DNA from: Bacillota bacterium
Lineage (GTDB): Bacteria > Bacillota > Clostridia > Lachnospirales > Lachnospiraceae
DNA: 6,043 nt
Direction of reading: 5' to 3'
NCBI GenBank assembly: GCA_023415655.1
Contig: JAEZKD010000014.1
Location: 1-6,043 of the forward strand
The translations under genes were made by a program, and so were the position numbers. Below are positions 1 to 5,990 of this stretch, in pieces; the first letter of the stretch is position 1; every line of letters begins with the position of its first letter. The notes beneath the pieces are model-generated. The model worked only from the letters and a program-made list of their open reading frames with translations, did not search any database and was not told where the DNA came from.

Positions 1-1256
1 ACTTCATCCTTAAGGGTTTTTTCTGTCTTTAATATCTCTAGCATCTCATTGAGTGCTGTTTTTTGCTCCCCACTGATCGAAGTATCGGTTAGCATCTTCT
101 CAACTTCAGTAATCTTATTCTCTGTTGCCATAACATCATTCACCGCGTTGATGATGTCATCAATCACTCTGCCAATGCTATGGGTGATTGCATCACTACC
201 CTGAGTATTGATAGCCATTGTTTGGCTAAAATTAACTTCATATCGAATCATTTGATCTGATTTTGTATAATAAATTGGGTCTGGATTCTCATCGGTAAGG
301 TTCGTCACTTCACAGTCAAAGTAATGCTCTGGTCTTAAATCATTCTTTGAAAAGCTGTCCTTGTGATACGAAACGTTGATCTGTCCTAATTCTTTCCATT
401 CTTTATAGACATCCTCGCTCATAACAATTTCACCAATATCTGCAAGGAAGTTGATCGTACCTGCTTCTGGAGTATACGCAGTAGGGTCTGTAGAGCTGAT
501 GTAATTTACAGTGCCTGTAAAATCCTCTAACTCCATATTTCCTTCATCGTCATACTGAATGTCTCCATCTGCATCACGAACTGGGAATTGGATATTAAGC
601 TCTCCATTCTCTTCTTGCGTTTTCAGATCACTATATGCAAGACGTAGGCGATAAGCTGATACATAATTCGGTTTATTTGCTATGTGAAATGAGGTTGGAT
701 CGTCTGGATTATAACTGGATAACTCAACAGAATTTAAAGTAGTCTGGATGATATCAATATCTCTTCCTGATAACTTTTCTGTTATTCTATAATTCAGATT
801 TGTAGTTTGTTCATCAAATACAAGGCTTGTGTCTGTCTTATATCCACTGAACACATATCTACCAGCATAGTTGGTATTACCCTCTTGAAAGATTTGATCA
901 CGATATTGCTTTAAAGTAGCTACAATACTATTGCGATCCTGTTCCGTCAAGGTATCTGTAGAACCATTTACACAATAGGTATGGATCTTAGTTAAAATAT
1001 CATTGGCTTCTTTGAGTGCACTTTCTGATAAATCCATCCATGCAAGTGCATCTGGTATATTCTTTTCATAATACTGGTTTAGTTCCGTAAGGTTGGTTCG
1101 AAGCTTTAATGCTCTTGTTGCAACAATCGGATCTTCAGAAGGTCGTTGAATCTTCATGCCAGTAGAATATCGCTCTTCTAGTTTTGATAAGGAATTTTTG
1201 TTTGCATTGATATTATACAAAACATTATTCGTCATCATCTTATTCGTAATTCTCAT
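1..1256 (-). CDS. flgL: Flagellar hook-associated protein 3 (FlgL), partial, C-terminus beyond window
   Basis: FlgL forms the last junction layer, between FlgK and the flagellin filament; it is exported through the flagellar type III apparatus and assembles outside the cell. I translated 418 complete codons from the ATG at 1256-1254 to position 3 with no stop. The N-terminus (MRITNKMMTNNVLYNINANK) is the flagellin-like D0 helix. A LEERYSTGMKIQRPSEDP segment follows at about residues 26-43, matching the FlgL/flagellin 'sSG.ri..psDdP' motif. YAGRYVFSGYKTDT, around residue 130, matches the FlgL 'y.G.yvFsG' motif. After about residue 190 the sequence is a variable, acidic middle domain. Re-entry into heptad-like helix (KITEVEKML...) near the left edge suggests the C-terminal helical part is beginning there. 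Bacillus and E. coli FlgL are about 300 residues, so this protein is already much longer, with its C-terminal D0 still missing. A strong ribosome site sits 5 nt upstream, and the gene starts 19 nt after the second flgK. The identity is firm; the final length is unknown. Confidence 0.93.
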   Translation of the reverse strand, partial: MRITNKMMTNNVLYNINANKNSLSKLEERYSTGMKIQRPSEDPIVATRALKLRTNLTELNQYYEKNIPDALAWMDLSESALKEANDILTKIHTYCVNGSTDTLTEQDRNSIVATLKQYRDQIFQEGNTNYAGRYVFSGYKTDTSLVFDEQTTNLNYRITEKLSGRDIDIIQTTLNSVELSSYNPDDPTSFHIANKPNYVSAYRLRLAYSDLKTQEENGELNIQFPVRDADGDIQYDDEGNMELEDFTGTVNYISSTDPTAYTPEAGTINFLADIGEIVMSEDVYKEWKELGQINVSYHKDSFSKNDLRPEHYFDCEVTNLTDENPDPIYYTKSDQMIRYEVNFSQTMAINTQGSDAITHSIGRVIDDIINAVNDVMATENKITEVEKMLTDTSISGEQKTALNEMLEILKTEKTLKDE

Positions 1257-1261
1257 GGTAC

Positions 1262-1267
1262 CCTCCT
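1262..1267 (-). promoter_or_regulatory. Ribosome binding site of flgL
   Basis: The minus strand reads AGGAGG, a perfect Shine-Dalgarno core, 5 nt before the ATG at 1256. It fixes the flgL start and lies inside the 19-nt gap after the second flgK stop. It is the strongest ribosome site within the flgK-flgK-flgL cluster. Confidence 0.85.
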
Positions 1268-1275
1268 ATTGAGTA

Positions 1276-3120
1276 TTATGCTCCCATATAATTAATCAAT
1301 CGATCAAAACATTCATCCATTACTGTGATAACTTTTGCAGATAATCCATACGCATTCTGATATCGGATTAGATTCATCGCTTCATCATCCGCGTCAACAC
1401 CACTGATTGAAAGTCTTTGATTTTCCACTGCTGCTAAAATATTATTTTGGTTCACAGCAAAACTGCTTGTTTTCTTTGTATCAATTCCAATCTCTGCAAT
1501 TAGTGTTTGGAAAAATTGTGCTGGCTTCCCTTGCTTAAACATCGAGACATCATCTTTTAAAGCAAGTAACTTTTCTACGTTATCGTTATTGCCAATTCCA
1601 TCGGTAATATCGGTAGAAGCAGCAATCTTATTAGGATCATTATAAACTTCCTCTGTGATACAGAAATTCTTAGCATTCATTAGATAATAAGAAGCATAGT
1701 TCCCTTTCTCATCCACATAATCCTGAGCATAAAGACCAGTTTTTGAAGTGAATAGATACCCATTTATCTCATCCGTTGGAGATTGTGAAAGTATAAAGTT
1801 CTCACCTGTTACAACATCTTTTCCATTAAAAAAGTCTAGCCCTGTCTTACCATTAAGATCGACACCACTTGTATGTACGTCATTGAATGCTTTTGCATAG
1901 GTACGCACAAACTTGTTTAGCTCTGCCATGTAATAAGGAATTCCTTTGTAGGAGATGCTATCTCCAATCTTTACATTCTCTTCATCTACATCAATCAAAA
2001 CTTCCTCTTCTAATGTAAATTCATATTCATAAGCACCAGTATCTTCATTCAATTTTACTGCAAAACCATTGTATTTATATTCATGGTTTCCAACTGTAAT
2101 AACACCGCTTGTAGGAATATTTAAGTCCTCTGCATTATTAATTCTAGTATCAGTAACCACAATGGTCATGTCACCGGAGGATGCTGTTACTTTTCCTGTG
2201 AAGTTCTTTCCATTGTTACCGTCACGTACCTCATATAGTGCTTGTAAGGTCCCACCTAATGTTGGGCTTTGAGTATTTAATTTTTGTCCATTCGCCCAAG
2301 TGATATCATACAAACCATCCGCATCATTCATCGTTAGTTTATCTGTTCTAGGAACTGTTTTTAACTGATGATACTGATAGGTATCTACTAAGGTCTGATT
2401 ATCTAATTTGACAGTATAAGAGGTAATTCCAATATCATAACCAACTACTTTTTCTTCGACAGAGATATTTGCAAAACCAGATAATTCTTCCACCATAAGG
2501 TTTCTTTGGTCACGCAAATCGTTTGCTGTTCCACCGCCAACCTCCAAGGTATTGATCTGTTTTGTAATCGTAGCAATCTGTTGTGCCAAAGAATTAATAC
2601 GATTCACTTGGTTTTTAATCTCAAAGTTACATTCCTCTTGAATTGCTTCTAAGCTAGTTGCAAGTGAGTTTATAAACTCCGTCGTACTCTGTGCATAGTT
2701 AGATACTTCCGTTCGAACTGTTAAATCAGTTGGATTCTTACTCAATTCTTGAATGCTGTTATACATTTTATCAAAATTAGTTGTAAAGCCCTCAAGCTTG
2801 ACTTCATTGAAATAGTTTTCAATCGTAGTCATATAGTATTCTTTTGTCGAATAAGCACCATACATCGTATTATTAGTACGGTATTTGATATCATAATAGG
2901 AGTCACGCATCTGTTCTACACCGGTGATATTAACCCCTGTACCAGCCATACCATAACGACTATTTACACGCAAAGCGGATCCAGCCTGCTGTTTTGCAAT
3001 CTGTCTGGAATATCCTTCTGTTTCTGTATTCGATATGTTGTGAGCGGTTGTATTCATTCCTGCCTGCGAAGCATATAGCCCAGAGGTTCCGATCGATAAT
3101 CCAAAAAATGTTCCCGGCAT
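1276..3120 (-). CDS. flgK: Flagellar hook-associated protein 1 (FlgK), second tandem copy
   Basis: FlgK builds the first adaptor layer on the hook tip, on which FlgL and then flagellin assemble; it is secreted by the flagellar export apparatus with FlgN as chaperone. The protein has 614 residues. The N-terminal rod/hook-type segment reads GTFFGLSIGTSGLYASQ followed by HNISNTETEGYSRQ (residues 27-40), the classic FlgK signature. A helical FlgK domain follows, including ANDLRDQRN at 199-207. The middle (about 240-530) is variable. The C-terminus, GVDADDEAMNLIRYQNAY from residue 574, is the canonical FlgK/hook-type D0 helix. No signal peptide is expected or seen. It is longer than Bacillus or E. 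coli FlgK (about 507-547 residues). It is only distantly similar to the FlgK encoded just upstream: conserved ends, dissimilar middle. The ATG at 3120 gives the expected N-terminus. The ribosome site is weaker than those of its neighbours. Of the two copies this one has the more typical N-terminal GYSRQ motif. Confidence 0.93.
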   Translation of the reverse strand: MPGTFFGLSIGTSGLYASQAGMNTTAHNISNTETEGYSRQIAKQQAGSALRVNSRYGMAGTGVNITGVEQMRDSYYDIKYRTNNTMYGAYSTKEYYMTTIENYFNEVKLEGFTTNFDKMYNSIQELSKNPTDLTVRTEVSNYAQSTTEFINSLATSLEAIQEECNFEIKNQVNRINSLAQQIATITKQINTLEVGGGTANDLRDQRNLMVEELSGFANISVEEKVVGYDIGITSYTVKLDNQTLVDTYQYHQLKTVPRTDKLTMNDADGLYDITWANGQKLNTQSPTLGGTLQALYEVRDGNNGKNFTGKVTASSGDMTIVVTDTRINNAEDLNIPTSGVITVGNHEYKYNGFAVKLNEDTGAYEYEFTLEEEVLIDVDEENVKIGDSISYKGIPYYMAELNKFVRTYAKAFNDVHTSGVDLNGKTGLDFFNGKDVVTGENFILSQSPTDEINGYLFTSKTGLYAQDYVDEKGNYASYYLMNAKNFCITEEVYNDPNKIAASTDITDGIGNNDNVEKLLALKDDVSMFKQGKPAQFFQTLIAEIGIDTKKTSSFAVNQNNILAAVENQRLSISGVDADDEAMNLIRYQNAYGLSAKVITVMDECFDRLINYMGA

Positions 3121-3130
3121 TTCACCACAT

Positions 3131-3136
3131 CCCTTC
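3131..3136 (-). promoter_or_regulatory. Weak ribosome binding site of second flgK, overlapping a CsrA-like motif
   Basis: The minus strand reads GAAGGG, 10 nt before the ATG at 3120, a weaker and more distant Shine-Dalgarno match than those of flgL or flgN. Read through, AAGGGATGT contains ARGGATGT, the 3' two-thirds of the published CsrA consensus (RUACARGGAUGU). A second GGA lies at codons 3-4 (3112-3114). The ribosome-site role is likely; CsrA binding is only a hypothesis. Confidence 0.55.
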
Positions 3137-3139
3137 TAT

Positions 3140-5020
3140 TTATAACCTAGTAACAATATGTTCTAGCATCTCATCAATGACATTCACATATCTTGCTGCC
3201 GCATTATATGCATGCTGAAATTTAATCATATTGGTCAATTCTTCATCCGAGGAAACTCCAATGACACTTGATCTTTGATTACTAATGCTCATAACCATAC
3301 CCTCTTGACTTTCAGCAATGGTTTTCATTTTCTCACCCTTAGTCGCCAGTGCACCTGTGTAGCTATTATAGTAATCAGAAAATGAATTCAAAGTAAGCGT
3401 ATTTGGATCAAGCGTTGCAAAAGGTTGTTTCCAAGCTGCTAATAAAGCTTCGGTTGTCTTAACATCATAATCACCCGTATTCGTATTCATACTAAGTGGA
3501 ATGAGTGATTTATTCTCTAGTACTGCTTGATTAACCGTGATTTCACCAACCGTATACAAAGAATAATTATTCGTAGGATCCTCTTCGTTATAAATAAGAG
3601 CTCCCTCTATTGTTGTTCCATCTGCAAGCACAATATCATTGGCTGGCATATAACGATCCATGGATTTACGGCTAAATAACTCCTGTCCTACCGTACCAGG
3701 AGGGCCATCTTGACCTACTGGTGCATTCTCAACATCCAAAATTTTAATTACCGTATCTTCCTCATAAGTATAAGTAGAACCATCGGATAGCGTTACTTGG
3801 GTCCCCGCTGCAATGGTAACTTCCTTATTCGGGCAGAGAATGTCATTCAATGTAGTTACGATTCCATGGATTAATTGGTCAAATTGTGCCTGAGTAGACA
3901 TAATAATCGATGGATCAATTTTCTTATTGTATGCTTTTACTTTTTCTCCGTGTTCCTTGACTGCTGCATTATAACCATCAACATCTAAATTGCCATCTTC
4001 ATCAAGATAATCATCCTTAACTGGTGCAATCGGAATGTCCGTATACTTTGCAACCTTAGTACCACGAGCAAGAATCAATCCCTTTAAGCTTCCTACATCA
4101 GTATCATTTACCGATGCTGGTACTTCATCCAGATTAAATACTTGACTATATCCATATGCAGACCAAACAGGTACTAACATCTCCGAATTTTCCATGGAGC
4201 CATTCTCATCTGCAAAGAATGCTTCGTCACCCATTTCTTTTCTTCTTAGATCAGAAACACTCATCGTAGTCATATACATTGTGGCATCTTCCGTCACAAA
4301 TGGCATTCCCTCTGCATTTACGGTAACTCGTCCATCTTCATTTTCACGATAGGTAATTTCTATGATTTGTCCAAGCTCATCTAATAAACTATTTCGTGTA
4401 TCACGAAGGTCGTTCGCTTGTTCTATTCCATTACTTTCATAAAAACAGATTTTATCATTTAATACCGTAATCTGATCTCCGATTTCATTGATTCGTTTGA
4501 CATTTGCTTCAATTTTGGTATTAAGATTTAACTGATATTCACTTAATTGTTCAAATATATTTTCAGTACGCTCAATAAAGCTTACACTTGTTTCTACTAA
4601 AGATGCTCTTTTTACAAGACTATCTGGTTCCTTTGCAAGTTCCTGAAGATTCGTCCAGAATTCTTCCATTGAATCTTGAAAGGCAACGCCATTCAGCTCA
4701 CCCATCAAATTCTCTATTTCACTTGCTGTCTCATATTGAGAATCATAAAAACCTTGTCTGCCCAGCTCCATACGATAAGAACGATCAAGAAACATATCTC
4801 TGACCTGTCGTACGATCTGAGTATCAACACCTAAACCTGTTTGCATTGGGGATATATAGGATTGACCGATTGTTTGATAATAAGACGTCTGAAGTACCGT
4901 TTGTTGTCTTACATAACCGTTGGTTTCTACGTTTGCTAAGTTATGAGACGTTGTATTCAGAGCATTTTGACTAACCCGCAATCCAGAAGCACCTACATAA
5001 AGGCTGCTCATTAGTCCCAT
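3140..5020 (-). CDS. flgK: Flagellar hook-associated protein 1 (FlgK), first tandem copy
   Basis: This is a second, divergent FlgK-family protein of 626 residues, predicted to be an exported hook-filament junction subunit. The N-terminal rod/hook-type segment is MSSLYVGASGLRVSQNALN with HNLANVETNGYVRQ following; Val replaces the usual Ser of GYSRQ. The helical FlgK domain covers about residues 90-230 and contains ANDLRDTRN at 202-210. The middle is long and variable. It carries an acidic DEDGNLDVDG loop (340-349) and a short collagen-like GQDGPPGTVG stretch (436-445). The C-terminus, GVSSDEELTNMIKFQHAYNAAARYVNVIDEML from residue 588, is canonical. With both D0 segments intact, nothing suggests a pseudogene. 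The start at 5020 is supported by a GGAAGGTGA ribosome site 6 nt upstream; Met4 is a less likely alternative because it lies 9 nt further on. The gene follows flgN by 58 nt and precedes the other flgK by 19 nt. FlgE or FlgG is unlikely because of the FlgK helical motif and the length. Confidence 0.9.
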   Translation of the reverse strand: MGLMSSLYVGASGLRVSQNALNTTSHNLANVETNGYVRQQTVLQTSYYQTIGQSYISPMQTGLGVDTQIVRQVRDMFLDRSYRMELGRQGFYDSQYETASEIENLMGELNGVAFQDSMEEFWTNLQELAKEPDSLVKRASLVETSVSFIERTENIFEQLSEYQLNLNTKIEANVKRINEIGDQITVLNDKICFYESNGIEQANDLRDTRNSLLDELGQIIEITYRENEDGRVTVNAEGMPFVTEDATMYMTTMSVSDLRRKEMGDEAFFADENGSMENSEMLVPVWSAYGYSQVFNLDEVPASVNDTDVGSLKGLILARGTKVAKYTDIPIAPVKDDYLDEDGNLDVDGYNAAVKEHGEKVKAYNKKIDPSIIMSTQAQFDQLIHGIVTTLNDILCPNKEVTIAAGTQVTLSDGSTYTYEEDTVIKILDVENAPVGQDGPPGTVGQELFSRKSMDRYMPANDIVLADGTTIEGALIYNEEDPTNNYSLYTVGEITVNQAVLENKSLIPLSMNTNTGDYDVKTTEALLAAWKQPFATLDPNTLTLNSFSDYYNSYTGALATKGEKMKTIAESQEGMVMSISNQRSSVIGVSSDEELTNMIKFQHAYNAAARYVNVIDEMLEHIVTRL

Positions 5021-5026
5021 GGAATT

Positions 5027-5035
5027 TCACCTTCC
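5027..5035 (-). promoter_or_regulatory. Ribosome binding site of first flgK
   Basis: The minus strand reads GGAAGGTGA, which pairs well with the 16S rRNA 3' end (AGGTGA core), 6 nt before the ATG at 5020. It favours this start over the in-frame Met at codon 4. Confidence 0.75.
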
Positions 5036-5078
5036 TTTGCGTTGTTATTTTTTTGCAAATTTTCATTCGCAACGCTAC

Positions 5079-5594
5079 CTATTGCTTCGCATCAAACATC
5101 CCTGTTTGCGTAGCTGGCATCTCAAATTGAGAAGCCCTCTTGGTATAATTGTTACTCCCCGGTGACATCCTTGTACTTTGAATTAAATTCATATTGAATT
5201 CAATCATATCTAGGGATTGCTGGATTAAAGACTTGTTACGACCATTTAACTCTACTAATGTATTCATGACACTCTTTAACCTGTCATGGATTTCACTTAA
5301 TTTTTTTTGCTCTTCTGGTTGCTTTTCCAAGAAAGCAATCAATGTTTTCATTGTTAATGAACTTGGTTTTTTATTAATTACAGTTCCAATATTAACAATA
5401 ACCTCTTCTCTCTTATGTTCAAGAACATTTACTTTCTCTATTACCAATTGTTCTTGCTCAGTAATCTGCTGTAAGGAGGCGAGGTCATTGTCGATTATTA
5501 CTCTTGTTTTTTGTGTTACAATCGGAATCAGATCCCGATAAAGCTTTTCTTCAGACTCCAAAGTATCAATTAATTCCTGAATCAAACTTGCCAA
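5079..5594 (-). CDS. flgN: Flagellar export chaperone FlgN (FlgK/FlgL-specific), TTG start
   Basis: FlgN is a small cytoplasmic helical chaperone that binds the C-terminal D0 helices of FlgK and FlgL and delivers them to the flagellar export gate. The 171-residue product starts MASLIQELIDTLESEEKLYRDLIPI, a typical FlgN N-terminal helix. It is almost wholly helical and charged (for example QITEQEQLVIEKVNVLEHKREEV), consistent with a coiled coil. It ends with the conserved last helix SLDMIEFNMNLIQ (127-139) and a short polar tail. There is no signal peptide or membrane segment. The start is TTG (5594-5592). A GGAGG site lies 7 nt before it, the nearby ATG at 5608 is out of frame and soon meets a stop, and the resulting N-terminus fits the family. 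Its position between flgM and flgK is the usual Gram-positive one. Sequence conservation in this family is low, so the call rests on the motif pattern and context together. Confidence 0.9.
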   Translation of the reverse strand: MASLIQELIDTLESEEKLYRDLIPIVTQKTRVIIDNDLASLQQITEQEQLVIEKVNVLEHKREEVIVNIGTVINKKPSSLTMKTLIAFLEKQPEEQKKLSEIHDRLKSVMNTLVELNGRNKSLIQQSLDMIEFNMNLIQSTRMSPGSNNYTKRASQFEMPATQTGMFDAKQ

Positions 5595-5601
5595 GTAGTA
5601 G

Positions 5602-5606
5602 CCTCC
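5602..5606 (-). promoter_or_regulatory. Ribosome binding site deciding the TTG start of flgN
   Basis: The minus strand reads GGAGG, 7 nt upstream of the TTG at 5594. The ATG overlapping this site (5608-5606) opens a frame that stops after eight codons, so the TTG is the start. Confidence 0.8.
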
Positions 5607-5623
5607 ATTCTATTATTCTCATC

Positions 5624-5902
5624 CTAGATGGACTCATTGAAATAGTTATTTATCATCTTATCAGCGATTTCTTCTGCACTGACATTATAATTACCAGATG
5701 CAATACTCTGTTTCAAAGCATTCACCTTATCTTGACGAATCTCTGGAGCTTGAGCAACTGCTTGCTTTGCAACTTGGATATCCTTTCCTAGCTGTGAAAT
5801 CTCAACTCGATCCTTCTTTGATACTGTGCTTGCCTTCTCAACCTGTTTCGTACTATTCTGCTTGTATAATTGACTAATCTTACTAAATGCATCAATTCTC
5901 AT
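5624..5902 (-). CDS. flgM: Negative regulator of flagellin synthesis, anti-sigma-28 factor FlgM
   Basis: FlgM binds sigma-28 (FliA/SigD) in the cytoplasm and blocks late flagellar transcription until it is removed, in enteric bacteria by export through the finished hook. The 92-residue protein has the FlgM layout. It has a polar, probably disordered N-terminal half (MRIDAFSKISQLYKQN). The motif DRVEIS follows at 31-36, then the C-terminal sigma-binding region with PEIRQDKVNALKQSIASGNYNV (53-74) and the helix AEEIADKMINNYF. I chose the ATG at 5902 because AGGTGG lies 8 nt upstream and FlgM proteins usually begin M(K/R)I. A GTG at 5914 would add four residues but overlaps that ribosome site. 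It is the first gene of the operon, 29 nt before flgN. A sigma-28 promoter precedes it, so FlgM would control its own synthesis by feedback. Confidence 0.92.
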   Translation of the reverse strand: MRIDAFSKISQLYKQNSTKQVEKASTVSKKDRVEISQLGKDIQVAKQAVAQAPEIRQDKVNALKQSIASGNYNVSAEEIADKMINNYFNESI

Positions 5903-5910
5903 GTATTCCA

Positions 5911-5916
5911 CCACCT
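5911..5916 (-). promoter_or_regulatory. Ribosome binding site of flgM
   Basis: The minus strand reads AGGTGG, 8 nt before the ATG at 5902. It overlaps the alternative in-frame GTG codons at 5914 and 5911 and so argues against their use. Confidence 0.7.
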
Positions 5917-5919
5917 ATC

Positions 5920-5943
5920 TTCTAACTTACCAAATTTCTAACT
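5920..5943 (-). repeat. Short direct repeat in the flgM leader
   Basis: The octamer AGTTAGAA (minus strand) occurs twice, at 5936-5943 and 5920-5927, with a 16-nt period, between the predicted transcription start and the flgM ribosome site. Function unknown. It may be chance in AT-rich sequence. Confidence 0.4.
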
Positions 5944-5963
5944 CATTATGGGTTCTACCCTAT

Positions 5964-5990
5964 TTATCGGAAGAAACGATTTTTTCTTTA
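5964..5990 (-). promoter_or_regulatory. Sigma-28 (FliA/SigD) promoter of the flgM operon
   Basis: On the minus strand a -35 box TAAA (5990-5987) is followed, after exactly 16 nt, by CCGATAA (5970-5964). This matches the sigma-28 consensus TAAA-N15-GCCGATAA, with T instead of the first G. Transcription would begin around 5955-5959, giving a leader of about 55 nt. It drives flgM and, in the absence of internal terminators, the chaperone and junction-protein genes. Position and spacing make this a confident call, though it is not experimentally shown. Confidence 0.82.

Noticed and set aside
1360..1366. Second minus-strand CCGATAT near the 3' end of the second flgK, as a possible flgL promoter
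   Set aside because: No -35 TAAA at the right spacing, and the sequence belongs to the conserved IRYQ-coding region.
1607..1613. Minus-strand CCGATAT inside the second flgK, resembling a sigma-D -10 box
   Set aside because: No TAAA lies at the required 14-16 nt upstream; it simply encodes part of a Thr-Asp-Ile stretch.
4588..4803. Plus-strand open frames opposite flgK, flgN and flgM (for example 4588-4803, 5194-5541, 2749-3078)
   Set aside because: They lie antisense to well-supported flagellar genes, show no recognisable family and have compositions typical of shadow frames.
3140..5020. First flgK as a misannotated flgE or flgG
   Set aside because: It shares the hook/rod-type ends, but has the FlgK helical-domain motif, FlgK length and position before flgL.
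5950..5960. GGGT/ACCC inverted repeat near the predicted flgM transcription start
   Set aside because: Only a 4-bp stem with a 3-nt loop and no extension; too weak to call a regulatory hairpin.
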